From RGIG426 sp045639905 (lineage in GTDB: Bacteria > Bacillota > Clostridia > Oscillospirales > Acutalibacteraceae): 64,000 bases of DNA. Below, in pieces: positions 1 through 8,214 of the stretch. The position numbers were made by a program, and so were the translations under genes. Within the stretch, counting starts at the first letter, position 1. The number at the start of each line of letters is the position of its first letter. The notes under the pieces are model-generated. The model saw only the letters and a program-made list of their open reading frames with translations, was not told the origin of the DNA and searched no databases. The DNA lies in the NCBI GenBank assembly GCA_045639905.1, contig JAZUDZ010000050.1:34882-98881 (forward strand), written 5' to 3'.

Positions 1-1471
1 CATCACATATAATCTTGGAATTGCCGTCCTTCTTAATCAGTTCCTGCGTCAAAGCCAAATCCGATTGGATTACAACATAATCCTCGGATATATATGCACT
101 TGATTCCGCCACCATGCCGTACAGCGGTGGGTTTTCCTCCGAAAGAATTTGAACTACTTCCGGCCACTGCAAAAACGGAGTCTTTTCCTTTGCCTTCATC
201 GGTTTTTGCGGTTTCGGCGCTTCCGGCTTTTCCTCTGACGGGGGTGGTGTCACGGGTTTTGTCGTCGGCTCGGAAACCGTTTTTTGCGTGGTTTCTTTCG
301 CCGGAGCCAGTGTTCCGGTCGCCATTCCGCCTTTTACCATCTGCTCCAAAGCCTTAACACGTCTCAGCAAAGATTCCGATCCGGAATCCAACGCCGGTGT
401 ACAAAGTTTCATAAAGGTCATTTCCATTTCCAGTCGTCTGGAAACACCGCCGCGCAGACGGCTGTATGACTTTTGTAAGATATCCAGGCTATACAAAACC
501 TGTTCCATCGTAAAGTTCTCGGCCATAGCCTCAAGAGCTTCCAATTCATGTTTCGGAAGAATAATGAGTTCTCCCGGGTTCGGGACCTGTTTGCAAATCA
601 TCATCTGTCGGAAAAAGTCCAGGCATTCGGAACACAAACGCTCCATATCTTTCGAGGCGTTATGCAAACGGTCGATGATGGAAAGAGCCGCACCGCCGTC
701 CTGCTTGATCATGGCGTCCGCCAGTTCAAACATATGCTCACGTCCGGCCAGTCCCGCCACTTCCGTAACCACTTCAATCGTCACATGATTACCGCGGGAA
801 ACACACTGTTCCAAAATGGACAAGGCATCACGCATACCGCCATCCGCCAAGCGAGCCAGCATCTGGGCGGCGTCATCATCCAGCGTAAAGTTTTCGGATT
901 CGGCAATGGCCTGCATACGATTGACGATATTCTCAACGGTGATTCGTCCGAAATCAAACCGCTGACAACGAGACAAAACCGTTTCCGGCAGAGCCTGCAC
1001 TTCCGTTGTGGCCAAAATGAAAATAACATGTGCCGGAGGTTCTTCCAGCGTTTTAAGCAGAGCGTTAAACGCGTTGCGGGTAATCATATGCGCTTCATCG
1101 ATAATGTAAACACGATATTTCGCAACAGACGGCATAAAAGCCACTTCATCACGAAGTTCACGCGCATCGTCCACACCGTTATTGGAAGCAGCATCCATTT
1201 CCACGACGTCCAATATCGACCCGTCGTCAATTCCACGGCAAATTTCACACTCGCCACATGGATTACCGTCAACCGGATGCAAACAGTTTACGGCCTTTGC
1301 CAGAATTTTGGCGCAAGATGTTTTTCCGGTGCCGCGAGATCCGACGAACAAGTAGGCATGTGCCAAGCGACCGGTACTGACTTCATTGCAAAGTGCTTTT
1401 GTAACCGTTTCCTGTCCCACAACTTCCGAAAATGTTTGCGGTCTCCATTTGCGATATAACACTTGATACAC
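1..1471 (-). CDS. dnaX: DNA polymerase III subunit gamma/tau, 3' end beyond window
   Basis: Clamp-loader ATPase of the replicative polymerase. About 490 residues are visible from the start and the frame is still open at base 1, so the C-terminal tau part is missing. The N-terminus reads YQVLYRKWRPQTF, followed by a Walker A motif GSRGTGKT near residue 44, a zinc-binding set of four cysteines (about residues 63, 72, 75 and 78) and the Walker B/DEAH-like IIDEAH. A Pro/Lys/Thr-rich stretch near residue 400 is the usual hinge before the tau domain. The start is a GTG at 1471, chosen because GAAAGGAGG lies 8 bases upstream and no better ATG precedes the conserved N-terminus. It sits directly behind the SRP RNA gene, a common Firmicutes order. 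Confidence 0.95.
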   Translation of the reverse strand, partial: MYQVLYRKWRPQTFSEVVGQETVTKALCNEVSTGRLAHAYLFVGSRGTGKTSCAKILAKAVNCLHPVDGNPCGECEICRGIDDGSILDVVEMDAASNNGVDDARELRDEVAFMPSVAKYRVYIIDEAHMITRNAFNALLKTLEEPPAHVIFILATTEVQALPETVLSRCQRFDFGRITVENIVNRMQAIAESENFTLDDDAAQMLARLADGGMRDALSILEQCVSRGNHVTIEVVTEVAGLAGREHMFELADAMIKQDGGAALSIIDRLHNASKDMERLCSECLDFFRQMMICKQVPNPGELIILPKHELEALEAMAENFTMEQVLYSLDILQKSYSRLRGGVSRRLEMEMTFMKLCTPALDSGSESLLRRVKALEQMVKGGMATGTLAPAKETTQKTVSEPTTKPVTPPPSEEKPEAPKPQKPMKAKEKTPFLQWPEVVQILSEENPPLYGMVAESSAYISEDYVVIQSDLALTQELIKKDGNSKIICD

Positions 1472-1487
1472 GGATGCTTCCTCCTTT

Positions 1488-1646
1488 CAAAAAAAGACCA
1501 CACGCTCCCTCGGGCATACGAATGAACAGGTATCTTGCGGCACACGGAAACAGCCGCTTAATGCTGCTCGGTTCCCCGCCTGACATGGTTCACAGCGCAC
1601 CGTCGCACAAGGCCCGCTCATCCGTACGCCCCAAAGAACGTGGGTC
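1488..1646 (-). ncRNA. ffs: signal recognition particle RNA (SRP/4.5S-like)
   Basis: RNA core of the signal recognition particle. On the minus strand the domain IV hairpin is clear: GTCAGGCGGGGAACCGAGCAGC has the asymmetric loop and a GGAA tetraloop (the core lies at about 1566-1590). The outer helix is long: 18 bases starting GGGCGTACGG (about 1615-1631) pair with 18 bases ending GTATGCCC (about 1512-1529), with several G-U pairs. A U-rich tail at about 1488-1494 follows a short GC stem. The exact ends are inferred from the promoter and this tail. Confidence 0.9.
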
Positions 1647-1652
1647 TATGGT

Positions 1653-1681
1653 ATTATACCCTATTCCCGCTCCCTTTTCAA
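1653..1681 (-). promoter_or_regulatory. sigma-A promoter of the SRP RNA
   Basis: On the minus strand TTGAAA (1676-1681) and a perfect TATAAT (1653-1658) are separated by exactly 17 bases. Transcription would begin near 1646, at the 5' end of the SRP RNA. It is also the only clear promoter in front of dnaX. Confidence 0.85.
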
Positions 1682-1830
1682 CTACAGAATGTCGTGATTT
1701 AGGACAAATCTTGTCTCCCCGCAATACACACAGCTCTGTTCGCCTCTTACACGTTATTTTTTTCGCCTTTGCGGATTTTTCTTATGAGCAAAATCATTTT
1801 CATTGCGAAAAAGCCAACTGCGTGGGTATC

Positions 1831-1867
1831 AAAAAGCACCCGCCGTCAAAAACGGCAGGTGCTTTTT
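1831..1867 (-). terminator. terminator of the amino-acid ABC operon
   Basis: A near-perfect stem (AAAAAGCACC-GCCGT with its complement, 4-base loop CAAA region) flanked by an A run on one side and a T run on the other. It works for the minus-strand operon ending at 1874 and could also act on the plus strand. Confidence 0.9.
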
Positions 1868-1873
1868 CAGGTG

Positions 1874-2644
1874 TCATTCACCCAGAATATTTTCCATAGA
1901 ATGCCGCAAAAATGTTCTGAGTCTCTCCGATTTCGGGTTTTCGAACACATCCTTGGCGTTTCCCATTTCCTCAATAATGCCCTTGTCGATAAAAATAACC
2001 TTATCGGCAACATTCTTGGCAAATTCCATTTCATGCGTGACGACAATCATGGTAGAGTCTGCGCCCTTAAGGCCGCGGATAACACGCAAAACCTCTCCGG
2101 TCAATTCCGGATCCAGCGCGCTGGTCGGTTCGTCAAAACACAAGATATCCGGGCTCAAAGCCAATGCACGGGCAATAGCCACACGCTGTTGCTGACCGCC
2201 GGACAGGTTGCATGGATATAAATCCCGTTTCTCCGTCAAATCGACTTTTTTCAGCAACTCGTTTGCTTTTTGTTCGATTTCTTCCGGTGTTCCGGTTTTC
2301 AGCAATTTCGGTGCGAGCATAATGTTTTCATAAACACTGTACTGCGGGAACAGGTTAAAAGACTGGAACACCAGTCCGAAATGCAGTCGGCAGTTGCGAA
2401 GCTCCGCTTCACTCATTTTACGATTGACAGCAGCGTCATAGATTAGATTTCCATTAACGTAAATCTGGCCCTCGTCGGCAAAATCCAAAAAATCCAAACA
2501 ACGAAGCAATGTGGTTTTTCCTCCGCCGGAAGATCCGATGATGGCCAAAACCTCACCTTTTCCCAAGGAGAAGTCGATTCCCTTGAGCACTTCTTTTTTG
2601 CCGAAGCTTTTTCGAAGTCCTTTGACTTCCAAAGCAACACTCAT
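1874..2644 (-). CDS. polar amino-acid ABC transporter, ATP-binding protein (GlnQ-like)
   Basis: Cytoplasmic ATPase that powers uptake of a polar amino acid. The 256 residues have the full-length HisP/GlnQ layout: Walker A GSSGGGKTT near residue 37, Q-loop, signature LSGGQQQR, Walker B CFDEPTSALDP and the switch histidine in VVTHEM. GGAGGAG lies 6 bases before the ATG. It is the last gene of the binding protein-permease-ATPase operon, 12 bases after the permease. The substrate cannot be told from the ATPase. Confidence 0.93.
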   Translation of the reverse strand: MSVALEVKGLRKSFGKKEVLKGIDFSLGKGEVLAIIGSSGGGKTTLLRCLDFLDFADEGQIYVNGNLIYDAAVNRKMSEAELRNCRLHFGLVFQSFNLFPQYSVYENIMLAPKLLKTGTPEEIEQKANELLKKVDLTEKRDLYPCNLSGGQQQRVAIARALALSPDILCFDEPTSALDPELTGEVLRVIRGLKGADSTMIVVTHEMEFAKNVADKVIFIDKGIIEEMGNAKDVFENPKSERLRTFLRHSMENILGE

Positions 2645-2656
2645 CGTTTCTCCTCC

Positions 2657-3373
2657 TTATACCTCAAAATAACTCAAACTTTTTTCAATTTTTCCGAACA
2701 AGATGGTCAGAATACCGCTGAACACAAGGTAATAAATACCGGTAAAGAACAACGGCCAAATCTGGCCGGAAATTCCGTGCGATCCTTTCATGAAAGCCTG
2801 GCCGGCCCAAATCACTTCCTGCAAAGCAATAATACGGGCCAGGGATGTGTCTTTCACAAGCGTAATGATTTCGTTGGACATCGGCGGCAAGATTTGCTTA
2901 ATCATTTGCTTCAGTTTTACCTTAAAGAAAATCTGTGAACGGGATAAACCGAGAACCATACCGGCTTCCTGCTGTCCTCTGGGAATGCTCTGAATGCCGC
3001 CGCGGAAAATTTCCGAAAAATAGCAGGCATAGTTAAAGACAAAGGCAACACAAGCGGCCAAAAAACGGCCGGCTTCTCCTCCACCCCAAATGTTGTTTCC
3101 CAAAACCAAGCCCGGGAAAAAGAAGATGATTAGAAGCTGAATCATCAGCGGAGTTCCGCGCACAATCCAAACTATCACACGAAACAAAATACTGACCGGT
3201 TTAAACTTGGCGGTTGTCCCGAACATGATTAAAAGACCCAGCGGGATAGCCCCGATGAGCGTTATGGCGAACAATTTGAGTGTTTGCAGAAAGCCCGTAT
3301 TCAAAGCGGCAAATACCGTCGGGAACTGTTCGGCAAATTGAGAAAAATTAAAAAAAGCTGCGGCTGTTGTCAT
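2657..3373 (-). CDS. polar amino-acid ABC transporter, permease
   Basis: Membrane permease of the HisM/GlnP family, 238 residues with about five membrane segments. It has the EAA-type loop ('RGGIQSIPRGQQEAG...LGLSRSQ') that docks on the ATPase. The open frame extends to 3412, but the ATG at 3373 (protein start MTTAAAFF) is preferred because GGAAGGG lies 7 bases upstream, and the extra 13 residues would overlap an intercistronic hairpin. Partners are encoded on both sides. Confidence 0.92.
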   Translation of the reverse strand: MTTAAAFFNFSQFAEQFPTVFAALNTGFLQTLKLFAITLIGAIPLGLLIMFGTTAKFKPVSILFRVIVWIVRGTPLMIQLLIIFFFPGLVLGNNIWGGGEAGRFLAACVAFVFNYACYFSEIFRGGIQSIPRGQQEAGMVLGLSRSQIFFKVKLKQMIKQILPPMSNEIITLVKDTSLARIIALQEVIWAGQAFMKGSHGISGQIWPLFFTGIYYLVFSGILTILFGKIEKSLSYFEV

Positions 3374-3396
3374 GAAAACACCCTTCCGAAAAGCGT

Positions 3397-3431
3397 ACAA
3401 AACAGAGAACACAGCGTGCTCCCTGTTTTGT
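3397..3431 (-). promoter_or_regulatory. intercistronic hairpin between binding protein and permease
   Basis: ACAAAACAG (3397-3405) pairs with CTGTTTTGT (3423-3431) around a 17-base loop, with no U run after it on the minus strand. Such stems behind binding-protein genes often protect the upstream mRNA part and help make more binding protein than permease. That role is inferred here. Confidence 0.5.
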
Positions 3432-3458
3432 GTCGTGTGTGTAATTGATACTCAGTGT

Positions 3459-4277
3459 TTAGGCATTCGGATCAATAATAGAAGCCTGAACGCCGTATTT
3501 TTCAGCAATCTTCATTGTGGTACCGTCAGCATATGCTTTGGCCAAGAATTCGTTCAGTTTCTCAGCTAAGTCAGAGCCCTGACGGAAACCGGCACCATAT
3601 TTCTCGCTGTTCAAGCCAATGGTGTAGGTCAATTTCTCATAACCGGTGCCTTCACCGACCATGGCAGCAGCCATCAAGCTGTCGATAATGGCGGCATCGG
3701 CGGTACCGGAAGCAACTTCCATCAAAGCATCCGCCTGGGTGGCAACCGGTGTGTTTTTGAAGCCGTTGGCTTCTGCTTCTTTCATGCCGGCAGAACCGTT
3801 TTCAACAGCGAAAGACAATTCCTTGCAGGCTTCAACAGACTGATATTTGTCAGCAACGTCTTTGTTGACAACGACTACCTGAGCGTTGTTGCAATAGGCT
3901 TTGGAGCAAGCCATGGAGGACAGCACTTCGTCGGTCAGGGTCATGCCGTTCCAGACACAGTCAATGTTTTTGTTGTTGAGTTCCAGGATTTTGTTATCCC
4001 AGTCAATCTCGATGAATTCCACTTCGCTCACACCGAGGTACTTACCGAACTCACGGCCCATATCGGCATCAAAACCGATCCAGTTGCCGTCTTTGTCTTT
4101 GTAGTCCATGGGTTCAAAATCGGTAATACCGACAATGAGTTTGCCCTGGGCTTTGACATATTCGGAATCCGTCTGAGCGGCTTTCGAAGTTTCTTCCGTA
4201 CCGTTCTTCGCCGTACAACCGGCAAAGCAGAGAACCATCATCAGGATGGCACAAGTAATGGCAATAAAGCGTTTCAT
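3459..4277 (-). CDS. amino-acid ABC transporter, substrate-binding lipoprotein
   Basis: Extracellular family 3 solute-binding protein, 272 residues. The N-terminus is a lipoprotein signal with lipobox LCFAGC, so the mature protein is anchored by the cysteine near residue 21. The family 3 core starts at KLIVGITDFEPMDYKD and includes GFDADMGREFGK, WNGMTLTDE and a second lobe ending in AEKYGVQ. The Arg that binds the substrate carboxylate in many family members is not obvious at the WNGMTLT strand, so the exact ligand is open. It is the first gene of a three-gene importer operon. Confidence 0.93.
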   Translation of the reverse strand: MKRFIAITCAILMMVLCFAGCTAKNGTEETSKAAQTDSEYVKAQGKLIVGITDFEPMDYKDKDGNWIGFDADMGREFGKYLGVSEVEFIEIDWDNKILELNNKNIDCVWNGMTLTDEVLSSMACSKAYCNNAQVVVVNKDVADKYQSVEACKELSFAVENGSAGMKEAEANGFKNTPVATQADALMEVASGTADAAIIDSLMAAAMVGEGTGYEKLTYTIGLNSEKYGAGFRQGSDLAEKLNEFLAKAYADGTTMKIAEKYGVQASIIDPNA

Positions 4278-4330
4278 TTCATAAACCCCATTTCAAAATT
4301 GATTTCATATTGGATTGTATACACTTTATC

Positions 4331-4348
4331 ACTTTACCATAGTAAAGT
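4331..4348. promoter_or_regulatory. inverted repeat, possible operator of the amino-acid ABC operon
   Basis: ACTTTAC-N4-GTAAAGT is a perfect 7+7 dyad 54 bases upstream of the binding-protein start, in the AT-rich divergent region where the minus-strand promoter should lie. The regulator is unknown. Confidence 0.4.
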
Positions 4349-4416
4349 AAATGTAAAAATCGTCCTTTGTTTTTGTACTTTCCGCCACATCCGATTGTGA
4401 CTGCAAAAATGTATCT

Positions 4417-4445
4417 TTACAAACCATCCCGGCTTGGTCTATAAT
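4417..4445 (+). promoter_or_regulatory. sigma-A promoter of the riboswitch-folT unit
   Basis: TTACAA (4417-4422) and TATAAT (4440-4445) are 17 bases apart on the plus strand. Transcription would start near 4452, at the 5' edge of the THF riboswitch. Confidence 0.8.
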
Positions 4446-4449
4446 TTAG

Positions 4450-4566
4450 CCGCAGCCGAAGAGCTGCCCAGAGTAGAAACGTACGCGTTAAGTGCTGTGC
4501 TGAACGGGGAGTTGTCAGCCGGACGAAAAGAAATTCTTGCGGTGTACGGTTCGCATCCCGCTGCGG
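4450..4566 (+). ncRNA. tetrahydrofolate (THF) riboswitch
   Basis: The conserved THF aptamer blocks are present in order: AGAGTAG (4470-4476), CGCGTTAAGTG (4484-4494), GAACGGGGAGTTG (4502-4514) and GCGGTGTACGGTTCGCATCCC (about 4539-4559). CCGCAGC (4450-4456) can pair with GCTGCGG (4560-4566) to close the element. The downstream gene is a folate-type ECF transporter subunit, the usual target in Firmicutes. Confidence 0.87.
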
Positions 4567-4584
4567 TATAATATGAAGATTTAT

Positions 4585-4631
4585 CTCCTTATTATGCCCG
4601 AAACCTCGGGATCACGATAAGGAGGTTTTTT
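4585..4631 (+). promoter_or_regulatory. riboswitch expression platform, SD-sequestering or terminator hairpin
   Basis: CTCCTTAT (4585-4592) is complementary to ATAAGGAG (4617-4624), which contains the folT Shine-Dalgarno, and six T follow. A small inner hairpin CCCGAAACCTCGGG lies in the loop. The stem could hide the ribosome site or terminate transcription. Either would switch folT off. Confidence 0.65.
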
Positions 4632-4634
4632 ATT

Positions 4635-5168
4635 ATGCAAAACAGAAAAACGATTCCCATAGCCATTTTGTGTGTGATGGGTATGCTGACAGCCATGGAA
4701 GTGGTTTTGGAACGTGTGGTGGCCATCAACGTTCTGACATTCAAAATCAATTTGGCTTTTATCCCAATGGCGGTAGCCGCTTACCTGTACGGTCCCGTCG
4801 GAGGAGCGGTCGTCTACGGTCTCGGAGACATCATCGGCACATTGCTCTTTCCGGTCGGCGCATACAACCCTTTGTTTACGCTGACAAATGTTCTGATCGG
4901 CATTTTATACGGCTTGTGTCTTCGCGGAGAACTGAAAATATGGAAAATTGCCATCGGTCCCATCATAGCAAGAACCGTCGGCACACTGGGACTGAATGCC
5001 CTGTGGATTTACATCTTCTTCATCAAAGGAAAAAAAGGATATTGGGCCTTCCTGCTGACACGCGTTCCCGAAGCCGCCATTATGCTTGCGGCCGAACTCA
5101 TCATCTTAATTCCCTTGTTCATGGGCTGTCGAAACTGGCTGAATCACCTGAAATATTCCAAAACCTAA
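4635..5168 (+). CDS. folT: folate-family ECF transporter S component
   Basis: Membrane substrate-binding subunit of an energy-coupling-factor transporter, 177 residues with about five to six hydrophobic segments. The pattern VLTFKINLAFIPMAVAAYLYGPVGGAVV...GDIIG is typical of FolT. AAGGAGG precedes the ATG by 9 bases. The THF riboswitch in its leader supports folate as substrate. The EcfA/EcfT motor genes are not in the window and must be shared from elsewhere. Confidence 0.88.
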   Translation: MQNRKTIPIAILCVMGMLTAMEVVLERVVAINVLTFKINLAFIPMAVAAYLYGPVGGAVVYGLGDIIGTLLFPVGAYNPLFTLTNVLIGILYGLCLRGELKIWKIAIGPIIARTVGTLGLNALWIYIFFIKGKKGYWAFLLTRVPEAAIMLAAELIILIPLFMGCRNWLNHLKYSKT

Positions 5169-5181
5169 GAATGCAAAAAAT

Positions 5182-5220
5182 AACGGACTTGAGAAAATTC
5201 ATTCTCAAGTCCGTTTTCTT
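5182..5220. terminator. bidirectional terminator between folT and mscL
   Basis: A 13-base perfect stem starting ACGGACTTGAGAA with a 6-base loop and T-rich tail TTTTCTT on the plus strand. It lies between two convergent genes and can serve both. Confidence 0.85.
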
Positions 5221-5224
5221 GTTC

Positions 5225-5674
5225 TTATTCTTCTTCCGGTTCGCCGGCCATTTTCTTCATCAAACGACGTATGTCTTTGACGACATCTTCGGCGGTCTCG
5301 GCAGGAGCTTCTTCTTCCACAGCTTCTTCTTTCTTGGCGGTCATTTCCTTAAGCTTCATAAAGGCTTTAAGGACAATGAAAATTACCAAAGCAACAATCA
5401 GAAAGTCGATGATGTTCTGAATGAACAGACCATAGCGAAGGGCGCTTTCGGCAATCTCGGTACCGTCAGCCGCGACCGAAGCGGGGGTAATCACCCATTT
5501 CCAATCGGCAACGCTGGCACCACCGACAAGCAGGCTGATAAGCGGCATGATGATGTCGTCAACCAAACTGGAAACGATTTTGCCGAAGGCACCGCCGATA
5601 ACAACGGCGACAGCCATATCGATCACATTGCCTTTAAGGGCAAATTCTTTAAATTCCTGAATAAATTTTTTCAT
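5225..5674 (-). CDS. mscL: large-conductance mechanosensitive channel
   Basis: Membrane safety valve that opens on hypo-osmotic shock. The 149 residues show the amphipathic N-terminal helix, TM1 with NVIDMAVAVVIGGAFGKIV, the periplasmic loop, TM2 (LIVALVIFIVLKAF) and an acidic C-terminal bundle rich in Glu. The length is normal for the family. GGAGGAG lies upstream of the ATG at 5674. Its promoter overlaps the copA stop codon. Confidence 0.96.
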   Translation of the reverse strand: MKKFIQEFKEFALKGNVIDMAVAVVIGGAFGKIVSSLVDDIIMPLISLLVGGASVADWKWVITPASVAADGTEIAESALRYGLFIQNIIDFLIVALVIFIVLKAFMKLKEMTAKKEEAVEEEAPAETAEDVVKDIRRLMKKMAGEPEEE

Positions 5675-5709
5675 AATGTTTTCTCTCCTCCATTATTTTT
5701 TGCATATGC

Positions 5710-5738
5710 ATTATAACAAGGATTTCATAGAATTACAA
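5710..5738 (-). promoter_or_regulatory. promoter of mscL
   Basis: TTGTAA (5733-5738) and TATAAT (5710-5715) have a 17-base spacer and a TG ahead of the -10 box. The -35 box overlaps the stop codon of copA. Confidence 0.75.
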
Positions 5739-5969
5739 TGCTTTTTCTTCGAACCTGTCCACTCGGTACCCCGCCTGTTCAATGGCAAAACAGATGGTTT
5801 TTTCGGAAACGGCCGTGTCGGCTATAACGGTACCTGTTTCCAGATTAATATCAGCCAATACTTTCACCTCTTCCAAGGCCTTTTTTACGCGGGCCACACA
5901 GTGTTCACACATCATCCCGCTGACATGCACTTTCACCCGACGGGATTCTTTCTTTTTCAGTTTCAGCAT
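5733..5969 (-). CDS. possible internal in-frame CopZ-like copper chaperone
   Basis: Within copA an ATG at 5969 is preceded by a consensus AAGGAG 6 bases upstream. It opens a 78-residue product that is exactly the C-terminal HMA domain with GMMCEHC (Cys21 and Cys24) and ends at the copA stop. The size equals a free CopZ chaperone. Whether it is made separately is inference. The protein part also exists as the tail of CopA. Confidence 0.45.
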   Translation of the reverse strand: MLKLKKKESRRVKVHVSGMMCEHCVARVKKALEEVKVLADINLETGTVIADTAVSEKTICFAIEQAGYRVDRFEEKAL

Positions 5970-8153
5970 ATTTTTCTCCTTATATCGATATAGTCTCAAT
6001 GCATTGGTCACCACAAACAACGAGGATAGGCTCATGGCCGCGGCCGCAATCATGGGACTGAGGGCCGGGCCTCCGAACGGAACAAGCACTCCGGCGGCAA
6101 TCGGAATAGCCAAGCAATTATAGAGCAGTGCCCAAAACAAATTTTGTTTAATAATACGAAGCGTCTGTTTGGAAAGACAAATCGCCGTAACCACATCCGA
6201 CAGGCAGCTGCCCGTCAGGACTACGTCGGCCGCATGAACGGAGACATCCGTTCCCGCTCCGATTGCCAGTCCGATGTCTGCCGCCGCCAAAGCGGGAGCA
6301 TCGTTAACACCGTCCCCCACCATTACACAAAAAGACGAGCATTCCCGAACACGGGAGACCTTTCCTTCCGGCATCAAAGCACCCTGCCAGTTCTCTATCC
6401 CGCACTGCCGTGCGACCTGTTTTGTACAGGCTTCATTGTCCCCGGAAAGCAGGCAGGTCGTAAATCCCATTTTGTGCAGTTCTTCTACGGCCGATCGGCT
6501 GTCCGCCCGAACGCTGTCCGAGAGGGCAATCACTCCGACTGCATTCTCCTCCGTACACAAAAATACAACGGTTTTTCCTTGCTGCCGTAAAACTTCCAAA
6601 TCCGGTTGCATCGTTTCAAACCCGATTTTTTCGTCAGCACCGGTATATGCCAAACTGCCGGCAAACCAAACCGTATCGTCCAGTTTTCCGGTAATTCCGC
6701 CGATGGTTTCCGAAACCGATTCGGCAGCCGTCAGCGGAAGATTTCTTAAGTCGGCAGCGGTTTGTATAGCCCGAGCAAGAGGATGACCGGAATATGCCTC
6801 TAAAGAAGCTGCCTTTTGAAGTACCGTATCCGGATCTCCTATGATATCGGTCACAACCGGTTTCCCCTCCGTTACCGTTCCCGTCTTGTCCAAAAAGACA
6901 GTCTGCGCACGTCCCAGGTTTTCCAGCGTTTCGGCATTTTTAAACAAGATTCCCATTTGGGCACCCCGTCCCGTTGCCGCCATGATGGCCGTCGGTGTCG
7001 CCAGTCCCAAAGCACAGGGACAGGAAATTACCAAAACGGACACAAACGCTTTTAAGGCGGCAGATGGTTTTTGCCCACTTAACAGCCAAATCCCACCGGC
7101 AAGTATTGCCAGCAAAACAACAATCGGAACAAACCAGCGGCTGATCGTATCCGCCAGTCTGGCCACCGGTGCCTTGGACGCCGCCGCATCCTCCAGCATT
7201 CGCCGAATGCCCGACACCGCCGTCTGTTCGCCGACAGCTTCCACACGCACCTCGAAAGTGCCGAAACGGGAAAGACAACCCGCCGAAACACGGTCCCCGG
7301 GAGTTTTATCAACCGGCATGCTTTCGCCGGTAAGCATGGACTCGTCAACAGAGCCTGTGCCGTTCACAAGCACTCCGTCTGCCGGAATGGCAGAACCTTC
7401 GCGAATTAATAGAATATCTCCCGTTTGTATGGTATCCGGCGACACCGTCACCCAGTCATTGTTCCGTTTAATAACCGCCGTTTCCGGAAGAAGTTTTGAC
7501 AGACTTTCTATGGCGGACCCGGCCTGTTTCCGGCTGCGATTCTCCAGATACTTTCCAACAGAGACCAATGTCAAAATCATAGCGGACGATTCCAGGTATA
7601 CATCCGTATAGGGTATTTTCGCAAACGCCATATACAATACGGCCCATATTCCGTAAAGACCGGAAACACCGGAGCCAATGGCAATCAAAGAATCCATCGT
7701 CGGCGCCAGTCGGCAAAGCGCTTTCCATCCGCTGATGAAAAAGCGGCGATTCAGGACCCATACCGCCGCTGCCAACACAAGCTGCAAGCTGGCGTTCCAA
7801 ACGGTTCCATGCCACAAGGAAAGGCCAAAATGATGCCCCATGGAAACGAACATCAGCAAAGCCGTTAAAGCAACAGACAACCATAGTGTCCTGGTTTTTA
7901 TGCCGTCTGAACGGTCCGTTGTTCCTTTTGGAACATCATATCCGGCCGAGCGAATGGCTCCTGTCAGGACAGACAAAACCATCTCTTCTTTTGCGGGATC
8001 CTCAAGCACACAAGTTAGGCTGTCGGTCAACAAGTTCACTGACAGATCCCGAACCCGCAAATCTTCCGTCAGGGCTTTCTTTGCGGCCGCCTCCACATGT
8101 GATACACAAGAAGCACAGGTCATACCGCTGATGGGAATTTGTATTCGTTTCAC
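5733..8153 (-). CDS. copA: copper-translocating P1B-type ATPase with N- and C-terminal HMA domains
   Basis: Membrane ATPase that exports monovalent copper. The 806 residues contain, in order: an HMA domain with GMTCASC (residues 10-16), eight membrane segments including the CPC motif (SCPCALGLATP), the actuator TGES, phosphorylation motif DKTGT, nucleotide-binding SGHPLA and hinge GDGVNDAPAL. A second HMA domain with GMMCEHC sits at the extreme C-terminus, where most CopA proteins have none. The start is GTG at 8153, behind GGAGGGAG. The longer open frame to 8264 runs into the upstream terminator and is not used. No CopY-type operator was seen. Copper rather than silver or zinc is inferred from CPC and the two CxxC domains. 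Confidence 0.93.
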   Translation of the reverse strand: MKRIQIPISGMTCASCVSHVEAAAKKALTEDLRVRDLSVNLLTDSLTCVLEDPAKEEMVLSVLTGAIRSAGYDVPKGTTDRSDGIKTRTLWLSVALTALLMFVSMGHHFGLSLWHGTVWNASLQLVLAAAVWVLNRRFFISGWKALCRLAPTMDSLIAIGSGVSGLYGIWAVLYMAFAKIPYTDVYLESSAMILTLVSVGKYLENRSRKQAGSAIESLSKLLPETAVIKRNNDWVTVSPDTIQTGDILLIREGSAIPADGVLVNGTGSVDESMLTGESMPVDKTPGDRVSAGCLSRFGTFEVRVEAVGEQTAVSGIRRMLEDAAASKAPVARLADTISRWFVPIVVLLAILAGGIWLLSGQKPSAALKAFVSVLVISCPCALGLATPTAIMAATGRGAQMGILFKNAETLENLGRAQTVFLDKTGTVTEGKPVVTDIIGDPDTVLQKAASLEAYSGHPLARAIQTAADLRNLPLTAAESVSETIGGITGKLDDTVWFAGSLAYTGADEKIGFETMQPDLEVLRQQGKTVVFLCTEENAVGVIALSDSVRADSRSAVEELHKMGFTTCLLSGDNEACTKQVARQCGIENWQGALMPEGKVSRVRECSSFCVMVGDGVNDAPALAAADIGLAIGAGTDVSVHAADVVLTGSCLSDVVTAICLSKQTLRIIKQNLFWALLYNCLAIPIAAGVLVPFGGPALSPMIAAAAMSLSSLFVVTNALRLYRYKEKNMLKLKKKESRRVKVHVSGMMCEHCVARVKKALEEVKVLADINLETGTVIADTAVSEKTICFAIEQAGYRVDRFEEKAL

Positions 8154-8178
8154 GGTACTCCCTCCTTCCTGCAAAACG

Positions 8179-8210
8179 AAAAACCGGCAAAGCTTTCGCT
8201 CTGCCGGTTC
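8179..8210 (-). terminator. terminator of the LCP gene
   Basis: On the minus strand AACCGGCA pairs with TGCCGGTT around GAGCGAAAGCT, followed by TTTTTCG. It lies just after the stop at 8215 and before copA. Confidence 0.8.
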
Positions 8211-8214
8211 ACTG

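Noticed and set aside
548..1459. A 303-codon plus-strand frame opposite dnaX
   Set aside because: Shadow of dnaX. The true gene is on the minus strand.
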